64,000 nt of DNA, taken from Edwardsiella hoshinae NBRC 105699 = ATCC 33379. GTDB taxonomy: Bacteria; Pseudomonadota; Gammaproteobacteria; Enterobacterales; Enterobacteriaceae. Below the pieces are notes generated by a model. The model searched no databases, was not told the DNA's origin, and saw nothing but the letters and a program-made list of their open reading frames with translations. The stretch lies in NCBI RefSeq assembly GCF_000474215.1, contig NZ_BAUC01000016.1:18066-82065 (forward strand), in the 5' to 3' direction. Below, piece by piece: positions 47,545-56,693 of this stretch (its first letter is position 1; the number at the start of each line of letters is the position of its first letter). Position numbers and translations under genes: made by a program.

Positions 47545-48633
47545 ATGCGTCAATTAATCGTACTTATCCCCTTGCTCACGCTGCTGAGCGCTTGTAGTAG
47601 CCACCCGCCGAAGCGTACCGCCCCAGAGACGGCGGCGGAAGTCTTGAGCCGTAGTCATCATGGCGGTTTCGTATTGCAGGCGGAGCATAGCCAGTATCAG
47701 CCTAACGGTGACTTTACCCAGGATCCCGCCGCCGCCCAGTTTATCGATGAGATGGTGCAGCATGATGGTTTCGATCGTCAGCAATTGGCGACGGTGCTAT
47801 CGCAGACTCAACGCCTAGACTATGTGTTGCGTCTGATGGATCGTCAGGCGCCGACCGGCCAGCCCCCTGCCGGCCCGAACGGCGCCTGGCTACGGTATCG
47901 CGCCAAGTTCATCACCCCAGACAACATTCAGAACGGGGTGCAGTTCTATAACCAGTATTATGCGGATCTGCTGCGTGCGCAGCAGATCTATGGCGTGCCG
48001 CCGGCGATCATCGTCGGCATCATCGGGGTGGAGACGCGTTGGGGACGAGTGATGGGCAAGACGCGCACCATCGACGCGTTGGCGACCTTGGCCTTCGCCT
48101 ATCCGCGGCGTGCCGACTATTTTCGTGGCGAGTTAAAAACCTATCTGCTGATGGCGCGAGAAGAGGGCAAAGATCCGCTGACGCTACGTGGTTCGTTCGC
48201 CGGCGCCATGGGCTATGGTCAGTTTATGCCATCGGCCTTCCAAGCGTATGCCGTCGATTTCAACGGCGACGGGCATGTCGACCTGTGGAACCCGGTGGAC
48301 GCCATCGGTAGCGTAGCCAATTACTTTAAGGGGCATGGCTGGACACCGAATGGCATTGTGGCCGTACCGGCACAGGGGCAAGCGCCGGGGCTGGCGCATG
48401 GTTTCAAGACGCGCTATACGCTGAGCGATCTGGCGCAGGCTGGGTTGGTCGCTCAGGGATCGCTGGGTGATTACCGCCAAGCGAGTCTGTTGCGGCTCGA
48501 TGTCGGCGATGGCTATCAATACTGGTATGGTCTGCCCAACTTCTACACCATCACCCGCTATAACCACAGTACCCACTATGCCATGGCCGTATGGCAACTG
48601 GGTGAAGCGGTCGTCCGTTCGGCAGGACGTTAA
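47545..48633 (+). CDS. mltB: Membrane-bound lytic transglycosylase B
   Basis: MltB is an outer-membrane lipoprotein that cleaves peptidoglycan glycan strands to 1,6-anhydromuropeptides. The 362-residue precursor has a lipobox LLSAC with Cys17 as the lipidated residue. The catalytic glutamate is Glu163 in IIGVETRWGRVMGKTRTIDALATLAFAYPRRA. Other conserved parts are GSFAGAMGYGQFMPSAF, NGDGHVDLWNPVDAIGSVANYF and FYTITRYNHSTHYAMAVWQL. Length equals E. coli MltB (361). A short GC hairpin lies after the stop. Confidence 0.95.
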   Translation: MRQLIVLIPLLTLLSACSSHPPKRTAPETAAEVLSRSHHGGFVLQAEHSQYQPNGDFTQDPAAAQFIDEMVQHDGFDRQQLATVLSQTQRLDYVLRLMDRQAPTGQPPAGPNGAWLRYRAKFITPDNIQNGVQFYNQYYADLLRAQQIYGVPPAIIVGIIGVETRWGRVMGKTRTIDALATLAFAYPRRADYFRGELKTYLLMAREEGKDPLTLRGSFAGAMGYGQFMPSAFQAYAVDFNGDGHVDLWNPVDAIGSVANYFKGHGWTPNGIVAVPAQGQAPGLAHGFKTRYTLSDLAQAGLVAQGSLGDYRQASLLRLDVGDGYQYWYGLPNFYTITRYNHSTHYAMAVWQLGEAVVRSAGR

Positions 48634-48741
48634 CCGCACGGCTCCGTGTCCGCCTCCGTCGCCGCGTGTTCGATGCGGCGGCGCTATTTCCTGCGATCTA
48701 GGCTGGCTTTGGCGGCTTGCCGCTTGCCAACGTGAATTTTA

Positions 48742-48779
48742 TATTTTAGTATTTTCTTAATTAAGGTTTTTCTAAAATA
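48742..48779. promoter_or_regulatory. Large symmetric operator upstream of ygaV
   Basis: TATTTTAG, six bases, CTTAATTAAG, six bases, CTAAAATA. Arms and centre are perfectly symmetric about one point (48760.5). It ends 11 bp before the ygaV ATG. A dyad at this position fits autorepression by the ArsR-type regulator YgaV. Confidence 0.7.
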
Positions 48780-48790
48780 CGGAGGCGACG

Positions 48791-49099
48791 ATGAGCGAGG
48801 CCGGCGAATTGCAACAGCTACAGGCCAGCGCCAGTCAGGCGGCGGCGTTGTTGAAGGCGATGGGCCATCCGCAGCGCCTGCTGATCTTGTGCATCCTGCT
48901 GGGGCAGCCACGCACCGATGCCGGCGCGCTAGCGCGTGCCATCGGTCTGACCCCCTCGGCGACGTCGCAGCACCTGGCGCGTATGCGTGCCGAGGGGCTG
49001 ATCGACAGTGTCCGTGAGGGCACCCATGTGCGTTACATGATCCAGAACCCAGCCGTTGCGCACTTGATCGCTACGCTGAAAACACTGTATTGCCCATAA
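48791..49099 (+). CDS. ygaV: ArsR-family sulfur-responsive regulator YgaV
   Basis: A 102-residue ArsR/SmtB winged-helix regulator. The core SASQAAALLKAMGHPQRLLILCILL, LARAIGLTPSATSQHLARMRAEGLIDSVREG and C-terminal ATLKTLYCP align with E. coli YgaV, which controls ygaVP and has been linked to hydrogen sulfide and tributyltin responses. Cysteines are Cys34 or close by and Cys101; these would be candidates for redox or sulfide sensing. GGAGG precedes the ATG. It is co-transcribed with ygaP 12 bp downstream. Confidence 0.9.
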   Translation: MSEAGELQQLQASASQAAALLKAMGHPQRLLILCILLGQPRTDAGALARAIGLTPSATSQHLARMRAEGLIDSVREGTHVRYMIQNPAVAHLIATLKTLYCP

Positions 49100-49111
49100 C
49101 GGGAGGTTGTC

Positions 49112-49645
49112 ATGCAAGTCAAGGTGCTTAACGCGCGTCAGGCCAGCGAAATGGTGGCTCAAGGCGCGCAATTGATCGATATTCGTGACGCACAGGAGTA
49201 TGCGCGTGAGCATGTCGCCGCCGCGACGCTGGTGCCGTTGACCCAGTGGCAACAGGGCAGCGCATTGCCCGCGTTGCAGCCGGACTCGGCGGTGATCTTC
49301 ATGTGCCAATCCGGGATGCGTTCGGATAGCCATGCGGCGCTGCTGGCATCACGCGTCGCGCCAGCCTCGGTCTATGTGTTACAAGACGGACTGAATGGCT
49401 GGAAACAGGCCGGTCTGCCGACGATCGAGGATCGGCGTCAGCCGTTGCCGTTGATGCGTCAGGTGCAGATTGCCGCCGGCTCGTTGGTGCTGTTGGGGGT
49501 GATACTGGGTTATAGCGTATCGACCGGCTTTTTCCTGCTCTCCGGCTTGGTTGGCGCCGGGCTGCTGTTTGCCGGGGTGAGCGGTTTTTGCGGTATGGCG
49601 CGTCTGCTGTTGAAGATGCCGTGGAACCGAGGCATGAGCCGCTAA
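49112..49645 (+). CDS. ygaP: Membrane rhodanese YgaP
   Basis: A 177-residue protein: an N-terminal cytoplasmic rhodanese domain (about 1-105) and a C-terminal pair of membrane helices (about 118-165, DUF2892). The sulfurtransferase cysteine is Cys65 in MCQSGMRSDSHA, the active-site loop. LIDIRDAQEY is the other rhodanese hallmark. E. coli YgaP has the same layout. A 9-bp GC hairpin (49662-49688) lies between it and the convergent nifJ. Confidence 0.92.
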   Translation: MQVKVLNARQASEMVAQGAQLIDIRDAQEYAREHVAAATLVPLTQWQQGSALPALQPDSAVIFMCQSGMRSDSHAALLASRVAPASVYVLQDGLNGWKQAGLPTIEDRRQPLPLMRQVQIAAGSLVLLGVILGYSVSTGFFLLSGLVGAGLLFAGVSGFCGMARLLLKMPWNRGMSR

Positions 49646-49661
49646 GCGTGTTTCATCGAAT

Positions 49662-49688
49662 CGCCGCCCGGCGTATGCGCGGGCGGCG
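49662..49688. terminator. Shared hairpin between ygaP and nifJ
   Basis: CGCCGCCCG (49662-49670), 9-base loop, CGGGCGGCG (49680-49688), centred between two convergent stops. It has no T-run on either strand. It is probably a bidirectional transcription barrier. Confidence 0.45.
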
Positions 49689-49701
49689 GTAGTTGCGTGG
49701 C

Positions 49702-52700
49702 TTAGTGGGTGTCAGGGAAGGCGCTCTCGTCGCGTTGCGCTAGCGCCTCATATTCTGCCCAGCGCAGCTCAAGCACCCGTTGGGCGCTTTCCATCATGCG
49801 TTGTGCCTCTTGCGGGTGCGCGCGCATCAATGCCTGGTAGCGAGTCTCATGTTGCCGGTATTCCAGCAACGGCAAGGATGGCCGCAGGCTATCGAGAATG
49901 AACGGATTGACGTGCCGTTCGCGCAATACCGGGTTGTAACGCATCAACGGCCAATGGCCGGCGTAGACCGCCCGTTTCTGCTGCAACAGCCCCTGACGCA
50001 TGTCGATGCCATGAGCGATGCAGTGGCTGTAGGCGATGATCAGCGAGGGGCCAGGGTAGGCCTCTGCTTCGCGTAACACCTCCAGCGTTTGCTGCGGGTT
50101 GGCACCGAAGGCGATGCGTGCGACATACACGTCGCCGTAGGCGATGGCTTGCATAGCAATATCTTTCTTCGCCATGGTCTTACCGCCGGCGGCAAATTTT
50201 GCCACCGCCCCCAATGGGGTGGATTTGGACATCTGCCCGCCGGTGTTGGAGTAGACTTCGGTATCCATCACCAACACATTCACGTCGCGTCCAGAGGCCA
50301 ACACGTGATCCAGACCAGACGATCCGATGTCATAGGCCCAGCCATCACCGCCGACGATCCATACCGAGCGGCGCACCAGATGATCCAACAGGCTAAGCAG
50401 GTTGTCGACCTGCGCACCGCGCAGCGCGCTCAGCCGCTCCCGGACCTGTTGCAGACGGGCGCGCTGGGCGCGAATCTGGCTCTCGCGTTGTTGCGGGGCC
50501 TGTAGGATCTCGGCGACCAGTGTCTCGCCGATCTGCGGAGCCAGCGCCTGAAGTTGCGCCTGCGCCATCGCGTGGTGCTGGTCGGCGGCGAGACGGAAGC
50601 CGAGGCCGAATTCGGCGTTATCCTCGAACAGGGAGTTGGACCAGGCTGGCCCGCGCCCCTCTTGGTTGTGGCTCCAGGGGGTGGTCGGCAGATTACCGCC
50701 ATAGATGGAGGAGCAGCCGGTGGCGTTGGCGACCATCATGCGATCACCGAACAGTTGGGTGAGGGTCTTCAAGTACGGCGTCTCGCCGCAACCACTACAG
50801 GCACCGGAAAACTCGAACAGCGGCTCGAGGAACTGCACCCCGCGCACATTCGAGAAGTCTACCCGCGCCCGATCGGGCCAAGGCAGCTGTTCGAACCAGT
50901 CGAGCGCACGTTTTTCCGCCGCGAGGCGGGGCAATTTCTCCTGCATGCTGATGGCGCGTTGTGGCTCCGCCTGGCCCGGTTCGCTGTGGCGTACCGGACA
51001 GGCCTCAACACACAGGCCGCAACCGGTGCAATCCTCCGGATAGACTTGGAGGGTGTAGCGAGTCTCGGGGAAGCCGCGCGCACTGATCGGCGCGGAACGG
51101 AAGTCATCTGGCGCGCCGTCGAGCCGCTCTTGGTGGTAAAACTTGGCGCGAATGGCAGCATGCGGGCAGACGAAGGCGCAGTTGCCGCATTGGATACACA
51201 ATTCGGGGCGCCAGATGGGGATTTCCAGCGCGATGTTACGTTTTTCGAAGCGGGTAGTGCCGGTGGGATAGGTACCATCGGCGGGGAGCAGCGAGACCGG
51301 GATGCGTTCGCCACGATCGAGCAGCATCGGGGTCGTCACCTCACGCACGAAGCGGGGAGCATTCGCCGGCAACTGCCAGCCTTGCTCCTCGGCTTGGGTG
51401 TCGCAAGGCGGCGGGGTGACGACGTGTAAGTGTTCCAGGGTCTTATCCACCGCCAGGAAGTTTTTGCGCACCACCTCCTCACCTTTCTTACTGTAGGTTT
51501 TGCGAATACTACTCTTGATCAATTCAATGGCCTGCTCTTTCGCCATCACGCCGGAGAGCGCGAAGAAACAGGTCTGCATAATGGTGTTGATGCGGCTGCC
51601 CATGCCGACGGCCTGAGCCACCGCCGCCGCATCGATGACGTAGAACGCCAGGGACTTGGCGCGGATCTGGCGCTGTAGCGCGGCGGGCAGATGTCCCCAT
51701 ACCTTCTCGGCCGGATAGGGACTGTTGAGCAGGAAGGTGGCGCCGGGCAGCGCATGCTCCAGCATCTCCACGGTGTGGACAAAGTTAAACTGATGGCAGC
51801 CGATAAAGTTGGCGCTGCCGATCAGATAGGGTGAGTCGATGGGACGCGGGCCGAAACGGAGATGCGAAGTGGTACGCGAGCCGGACTTGCGCGAGTCATA
51901 GACGAAGTAGCCCTGGGCATAGTAGTCGGGTTGGCCGCCGATGATCTTGATGCTGTTCTTGTTGGCGCCCACGGTGCCGTCGGCACCAAGGCCGAAGAAC
52001 AGCGCACGGATCTGATCGTCCGGCTCTGGTTTCCAGTCGGCATCCCAGGGAAGGCTCAATCCGGCGACATCGTCGTGGATACCGATGGTGAAGAACGGAC
52101 GGGCCGTGGCGGCTTGCTGTTGTTCGAACACCGCGCGCGCCATCGCCGGCGTGAACTCCTTGCTGGACAGGCCATAACGCCCGCCACTGAGGCGCGGCAA
52201 GGCGTTACGCAAACCATGCTGCACCCCATAGACCAAGGTGGCCAATACATCCTGATACAGTGGCTCGCCCTGGGCGCCCGGCTCCTTGGTGCGGTCGAGC
52301 ACCGTCAACACGTCACAGCTGGCGGGCAACGCTTGCAGGAACGCTTCACAGGGGAAGGGACGATAGAGATGCACCGTCAACACCCCGTAGCGTTCAGCGT
52401 CGCGGTTGAGCAGGGCGGCCGTCTGGCGCAGGGTGGCGGAGGCTGAGCCCATCACCACCACCACGTGGCGGGCATCGGCGGGGCCGTCATAGTCTACCAA
52501 GTGATAATGACGGCCAGTCAGTGCGCCGAAGCGCGCCATCTGGCGTTCGACGATGCCGGGGACGCGCTGATAGTAGAGGTTGACGCTTTCGCGTCCCTGA
52601 AAGTAGGTGTCTGGATTTTGCGCGGTGCCGCGCATCACCGGTTGATCGGGATTCAATGCCCGGGCGCGATGGGCGAGGATCAGGTCGTCGTCGATCATCG

Positions 52701-53283
52701 CGCGCAGATCGTCCTCGCTCAGCTTGTGGATCTTATTGACTTCATGAGAGGTACGGAAGCCGTCGAAGAAGTGGACGAAGGGGATGCGCGACTCCAGGGT
52801 GGCCGCATGGGCAATCAGCGCCAGATCTTGCGCCTGCTGCACCGAGGCGCTACTCAGCAGGGCGAAGCCGGTGCTACGCGCCGCCATCACATCCTGATGG
52901 TCGCCAAAGATCGATAGTCCCTGGGTTGCCAGCGAACGGGAGGCGACGTGGAACACCGCACTGGTCAGCTCACCGGCGATTTTATACATGTTGGGCAACA
53001 TCAACATCAGCCCTTGTGAGGCGGTGAAGGTGGTGCTTAGCGCGCCGGCTTGCAGGGCGCCGTGTACCGTACCGGCCGCGCCGCCTTCATGTTGCATCTC
53101 CATAATGGTGGGGATATCGCCCCACAGGTTGGGGATGCCTCGGCTGGCCCATTCGTCCGCGAGCTCCGCCATGGTGGAGCTCGGGGTGATCGGGTAGATG
53201 GCACAGACTTCACTCAGTTTATAAGCCACCCAGGCGGCGGCTTCGTTGCCGTCTAGCATGACTTCGTTATCCGGCTGGCTCAT
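49702..53283 (-). CDS. nifJ: Pyruvate:flavodoxin/ferredoxin oxidoreductase
   Basis: A 1193-residue single-chain PFOR (NifJ/YdbK type) that oxidises pyruvate and CoA to acetyl-CoA and CO2, giving low-potential electrons. The N-terminal pyrimidine-binding domain has AIYPITPSSTMAELADEWASRG. Two 4Fe-4S clusters lie in the ferredoxin-like insert: CIQCGNCAFVC starting at Cys696 and CTGCGLCVEAC starting at Cys752. CSGCGETPYLK holds ligands for the third cluster near the TPP domain. The TPP-Mg motif GGDGWAYDIGSSGLDH is near residue 978. Its start codon overlaps the stop of the upstream GltD-like gene (ATGA), so the two are translationally coupled. Confidence 0.96.
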   Translation of the reverse strand: MSQPDNEVMLDGNEAAAWVAYKLSEVCAIYPITPSSTMAELADEWASRGIPNLWGDIPTIMEMQHEGGAAGTVHGALQAGALSTTFTASQGLMLMLPNMYKIAGELTSAVFHVASRSLATQGLSIFGDHQDVMAARSTGFALLSSASVQQAQDLALIAHAATLESRIPFVHFFDGFRTSHEVNKIHKLSEDDLRAMIDDDLILAHRARALNPDQPVMRGTAQNPDTYFQGRESVNLYYQRVPGIVERQMARFGALTGRHYHLVDYDGPADARHVVVVMGSASATLRQTAALLNRDAERYGVLTVHLYRPFPCEAFLQALPASCDVLTVLDRTKEPGAQGEPLYQDVLATLVYGVQHGLRNALPRLSGGRYGLSSKEFTPAMARAVFEQQQAATARPFFTIGIHDDVAGLSLPWDADWKPEPDDQIRALFFGLGADGTVGANKNSIKIIGGQPDYYAQGYFVYDSRKSGSRTTSHLRFGPRPIDSPYLIGSANFIGCHQFNFVHTVEMLEHALPGATFLLNSPYPAEKVWGHLPAALQRQIRAKSLAFYVIDAAAVAQAVGMGSRINTIMQTCFFALSGVMAKEQAIELIKSSIRKTYSKKGEEVVRKNFLAVDKTLEHLHVVTPPPCDTQAEEQGWQLPANAPRFVREVTTPMLLDRGERIPVSLLPADGTYPTGTTRFEKRNIALEIPIWRPELCIQCGNCAFVCPHAAIRAKFYHQERLDGAPDDFRSAPISARGFPETRYTLQVYPEDCTGCGLCVEACPVRHSEPGQAEPQRAISMQEKLPRLAAEKRALDWFEQLPWPDRARVDFSNVRGVQFLEPLFEFSGACSGCGETPYLKTLTQLFGDRMMVANATGCSSIYGGNLPTTPWSHNQEGRGPAWSNSLFEDNAEFGLGFRLAADQHHAMAQAQLQALAPQIGETLVAEILQAPQQRESQIRAQRARLQQVRERLSALRGAQVDNLLSLLDHLVRRSVWIVGGDGWAYDIGSSGLDHVLASGRDVNVLVMDTEVYSNTGGQMSKSTPLGAVAKFAAGGKTMAKKDIAMQAIAYGDVYVARIAFGANPQQTLEVLREAEAYPGPSLIIAYSHCIAHGIDMRQGLLQQKRAVYAGHWPLMRYNPVLRERHVNPFILDSLRPSLPLLEYRQHETRYQALMRAHPQEAQRMMESAQRVLELRWAEYEALAQRDESAFPDTH

Positions 53284-54917
53284 TCGGCTTCCTCCTCGCT
53301 AATCATCTCAATGGCATGGCAAGGGCATTGCAAGTAGCAGGCCCGGCAGCCGGTACATTTGTCGTAGTCGAAGCGGTAGCGCCGCCCTTTGCCTAATTTG
53401 ATCACCGCCCCTTCCGGGCAAGCGCCGTAACAGCCGTCGCATTCGAAGCAGTTACCGCAGGAGTAGCAGCGGGCGGCCTCATAGGTCGCCTGTTCGCGAC
53501 TCAGGCCGCCGATGATCTCGTCGAATCCCGTGCGTTGCTCCGGCGACACCTCCGGTTGACGGGCGGCCTCGGCATCGGTTTTGAACCACAGATGTAGCCG
53601 GGGATAATCCAACACCGCCCCACTGGGCGCCTTGTGATAGGGGTGACCACGCAGCCAACCATCGATGTGGCGGGCTGCTTTCTTACCATGCCCGGTGGCG
53701 ATGGTGACGGTACGCTCGGAGGGCACCATATCGCCGCCGGCGAACAGCCCTGGCACCCGGGTCATCATGTGTTCATCCACCTCGACGATACCGTCCGGAC
53801 GCAGGGTGATCCCTGGGATCCGTGTTAGCACGCGGGTATCGACATCCTGCCCCAGTGCCAAGATCAGGCTGTCGGCTTGTAGCGTTTCGAAACGGCCGGT
53901 GGGTTGTGGCCGTCCCTGGGCATCGATGGTCATCTGCTCGACGGTAAAGGTGGTGTTATCGATGTCTCGGATAGTGCGTAGCCAGTTGATCTTAACGCCT
54001 TCTTCCATCGCCTCCTCCGCCTCGAAGGCGTGGGCCGGCATGTGAGCCATGTCGCGGCGGTAGATGATCATCGCCTCGTCGGCGCCCAGGCGGCGCGCGG
54101 TACGCGCGGCATCCATGGCAGTATTACCGCCGCCGTAGATGGCGACCCGCCGTCCCAGTTGGGGCGCTTCACCCTGTTCGACGGCGGCCAGGTAGCTGAC
54201 GGCGTCGAGGATCTTGCCCGCCTCGCGCGCCGGAATATCGGTCTTCTTCGCCAGATGGGCGCCGATGGCCATAAAGACGGCATCGAAACCGCCATCGCGC
54301 ATCTCTTGCAGCACATCATCGACTTTATGGTTCAGGGTGAGGGTGATGCCAGTAGCGAGAATGGTGTCGATTTCACGGTCGAGGATATCGCGTGGCATGC
54401 GATAGGCGGGGATACCGAAGCGCATCATACCGCCGGGCATCGGCCCCGCCTCGCGGATCTCGACGTGGTGGCCGAGGCGGCGTAAGTGCCAGGCACAGGA
54501 GAGGCCGGAGGGGCCGGCGCCGATCACCAGAACTTTTTTTCCGCTGTCGACGGCATCAAGGCGTGGCCGCCAGTGTTGCTCCAGGGCCATGTCACCCAGA
54601 AAGCGCTCCACGGCATGGATGCTGACCGGTTGATCGGCTTGTAGTCGGTTACAGGCTTGTTCGCAGGGGTGGTAGCAGACGCGCCCATGGATCGCCGGCA
54701 TCGGGTTGTTGGCGATCAGGGTTTGCCAGGCTTCCTCATAGCGCTGTTCTTGCACCAGCGCCAGCCAGGCTTGGATATTTTCGCCGGCGGGGCAGGCATG
54801 GTTACAGGGGGGCAGGGAATCCTGATAGACAGGGCGTTGGCTGCGGATGGGGCCGGTGCCGAGGGTGGCGCCCAGATCCGGTGGCAGCGTCATATCACGT
54901 TGGTTTTTGCTCATCAT
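53280..54917 (-). CDS. GltD-like NAD(P)H/FAD/Fe-S oxidoreductase with C-terminal ferredoxin domain
   Basis: A 545-residue flavoprotein of the glutamate-synthase small-subunit (GltD/AegA/NfnB-like) family. The N-terminal helical domain carries Fe-S cysteines (CNHACPAGENIQAW, CYHPCEQACNR). An FAD-binding VLVIGAGPSGLSCAWHLRRLGH motif (about residue 130) and an NAD(P)-binding VAIYGGGNTAMDAARTARRLGAD motif (about 265) follow. A C-terminal extension holds CYSCGNCFECDGCYGAC and CTGCRACYLQCPC, a two-cluster ferredoxin-like unit. There is no large glutamate-synthase subunit nearby. The 4-bp overlap with nifJ points to an electron link between NAD(P)(H) and PFOR. Two adjacent ATGs are possible. Confidence 0.88.
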   Translation of the reverse strand: MMSKNQRDMTLPPDLGATLGTGPIRSQRPVYQDSLPPCNHACPAGENIQAWLALVQEQRYEEAWQTLIANNPMPAIHGRVCYHPCEQACNRLQADQPVSIHAVERFLGDMALEQHWRPRLDAVDSGKKVLVIGAGPSGLSCAWHLRRLGHHVEIREAGPMPGGMMRFGIPAYRMPRDILDREIDTILATGITLTLNHKVDDVLQEMRDGGFDAVFMAIGAHLAKKTDIPAREAGKILDAVSYLAAVEQGEAPQLGRRVAIYGGGNTAMDAARTARRLGADEAMIIYRRDMAHMPAHAFEAEEAMEEGVKINWLRTIRDIDNTTFTVEQMTIDAQGRPQPTGRFETLQADSLILALGQDVDTRVLTRIPGITLRPDGIVEVDEHMMTRVPGLFAGGDMVPSERTVTIATGHGKKAARHIDGWLRGHPYHKAPSGAVLDYPRLHLWFKTDAEAARQPEVSPEQRTGFDEIIGGLSREQATYEAARCYSCGNCFECDGCYGACPEGAVIKLGKGRRYRFDYDKCTGCRACYLQCPCHAIEMISEEEAE

Positions 54918-55478
54918 ATTGCTTCTTTATCAGTTGTTGTACAAGGAAAGAGACAACCGTAAAACAGACCGCCAGCGTCAGCGCGCGGCAGTCAGTGTCT
55001 AGTGATAAAAAAAGGTAGCGGCCCGACGCGATTGGCGTGGCAAACGGGTATGGGGCGGCAAACAATAAAAATGAGATTGTGGTTAACGTTACGCCAAACT
55101 GGCGGGTAAAAACTGCGTCAGATCAACGATGGTGCGGTTTCTTATTTTGATGTTAGCGGGAGCAGGGAAGCTATATAGAGAATATAATGGATATCAATAA
55201 GATATTTTTACTTTTTTGCTCGGAAATAGATCGATACAGATTAGTGTTTTATTTAATAAGAATAAATCATATACAGAATTAATAATCGCGTTAAGTCTGT
55301 GTGATAGCCATTAGATATGCCAAGAGAAATGAATTAATCGTCGCATGGATAATGCCCCGTGTTAGTCCGTCGGATCATGCCGCCCCGTCGCCGCTACGGG
55401 AGGTGTGCCGTTATTATGCGCAGGCATGGCGCGTCATGAGCGGCGTTCGCCGCGTGTTTCGCCGTGGCTAGATAGTGG
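54918..55478. other. Intergenic region upstream of the PFOR operon
   Basis: 561 bp without a gene. It must contain the promoter of the nifJ operon. An AT-rich stretch lies at about 55,180-55,300. I looked for an FNR site (TTGAT-N4-ATCAA) and saw no good match. Confidence 0.4.
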
Positions 55479-56681
55479 CTAGATAAATGGCACCTCGGCG
55501 ATCAGTGTCAGGTTATCACGATAACTTCCTGCAACGTTGATCTGGCTGCGCGGTTGAGCAAAGGTTACCTCGAGCATCAAGGGAATTTGGCGTACATCAT
55601 TCAGATTATCCACGATGATCGGGGCATTGGCACTGCGGTTGTTATTGAGCGGGTAACGTCGTTGATTGACCACCGTCGCGACCTGATAGGGTATCTCGCC
55701 ACTGCCGCTGTCATTGACGAGCGCGAAGCGGTTGCTGGACTGTGCACTTAACCTGACCCGTCCAAACTGCGGATCGAAAGCGCCGCGGAGGGTGATAGGC
55801 ATGGCGGCGTAGCCCCGGATCTGCTGATCGACATAGCTTATCTTCAACGGCAGGGTCGTTGAGGGGAGAAAAAGTCCCGTGAAGTAGGCTTGCTTACGAA
55901 TGCCGATATCGAGGGGCAGCGGGAAATCGCGTGACGCTCCGACGCGGCCTTGCCAGTGCTCCAGATTCGTTATGTTGGTATTGACCCAATAGAGATCGGG
56001 TGGCAGTTGTTGATACGCTTCGCTGCGCATCATACTGGGGAGATCGAGTAGCACCTCGCGTCTGATCCCTTGTGCGGGTCGAATGTTGGTGTAACGGAAC
56101 TCGACGGTGCTGCCGGTACAGTTGCGGCTGATATCGTTACCCGGATCAATATCGATGGTTTGCTCTCCGGCGTAGAGGTTGACGTTATCGGGTTGTATGC
56201 TAACGCAGCCGTTATTGACGACCGTAGTATGCTCAGCAAAAGTGGAGTAGCGCGATGATCGTGTATTGAACGTCGTCCGCCCCAGTTTAACGGGCAGCGT
56301 AATCGTTTGGCCATGCTGATACCCGGTCAGCGTGACGCTGAATAAACTGTTGTCGCGCAGGTAACGCCCGGCCGTATCGCCAACGTCATCTAGCATAAAT
56401 CCGTTGATACTACTGTAGTTATCATCGCCACGAATGACTCCGTCACTCATCTGGACCAGGTTGTCCCCCGTTGCAATCTGGACGACGTCATTAAAGGTGT
56501 TGAGCCTGATCCTGACCGCAGCCAGCGGGGAGGCCTGCAAGGCGAACAGCAGCAGGCAGAGCAAACGCGCCTGCGTCGGAAGAAGAGCGGTGCTTTTTTT
56601 ATGTAATAACATTTTTGTACCTAATAAGTTAATTCGGCCAACGTCCGCCAGCAACGAGGGGAGCGCACTGCGCTGGTTCAT
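55479..56681 (-). CDS. CS1/CFA-type fimbrial tip adhesin (CblD/CooD-like)
   Basis: A 400-residue secreted protein, last in the fimbrial operon. Size, position after the usher and a two-domain look suggest a tip adhesin of the CooD/CfaE/CblD class. A pair of cysteines lies in VVNNGCVSIQP and ISRNCTGSTVEF, and the C-terminal half is pilin-like, ending in NLTLIAEVPFI. Two starts are possible. The ATG at 56681 has AGAGG upstream. The ATG at 56612 has AGGT and gives a more standard signal peptide ending near SPLAA. Family assignment is by context and architecture; I did not recognise a diagnostic motif. Confidence 0.65.
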   Translation of the reverse strand: MNQRSALPSLLADVGRINLLGTKMLLHKKSTALLPTQARLLCLLLFALQASPLAAVRIRLNTFNDVVQIATGDNLVQMSDGVIRGDDNYSSINGFMLDDVGDTAGRYLRDNSLFSVTLTGYQHGQTITLPVKLGRTTFNTRSSRYSTFAEHTTVVNNGCVSIQPDNVNLYAGEQTIDIDPGNDISRNCTGSTVEFRYTNIRPAQGIRREVLLDLPSMMRSEAYQQLPPDLYWVNTNITNLEHWQGRVGASRDFPLPLDIGIRKQAYFTGLFLPSTTLPLKISYVDQQIRGYAAMPITLRGAFDPQFGRVRLSAQSSNRFALVNDSGSGEIPYQVATVVNQRRYPLNNNRSANAPIIVDNLNDVRQIPLMLEVTFAQPRSQINVAGSYRDNLTLIAEVPFI

Positions 56682-56693
56682 CTCGGTACCTCT

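Noticed and set aside
55180..55215. FNR-like ATCAA upstream of the nifJ operon
   Set aside because: Only one half-site matches TTGAT-N4-ATCAA.
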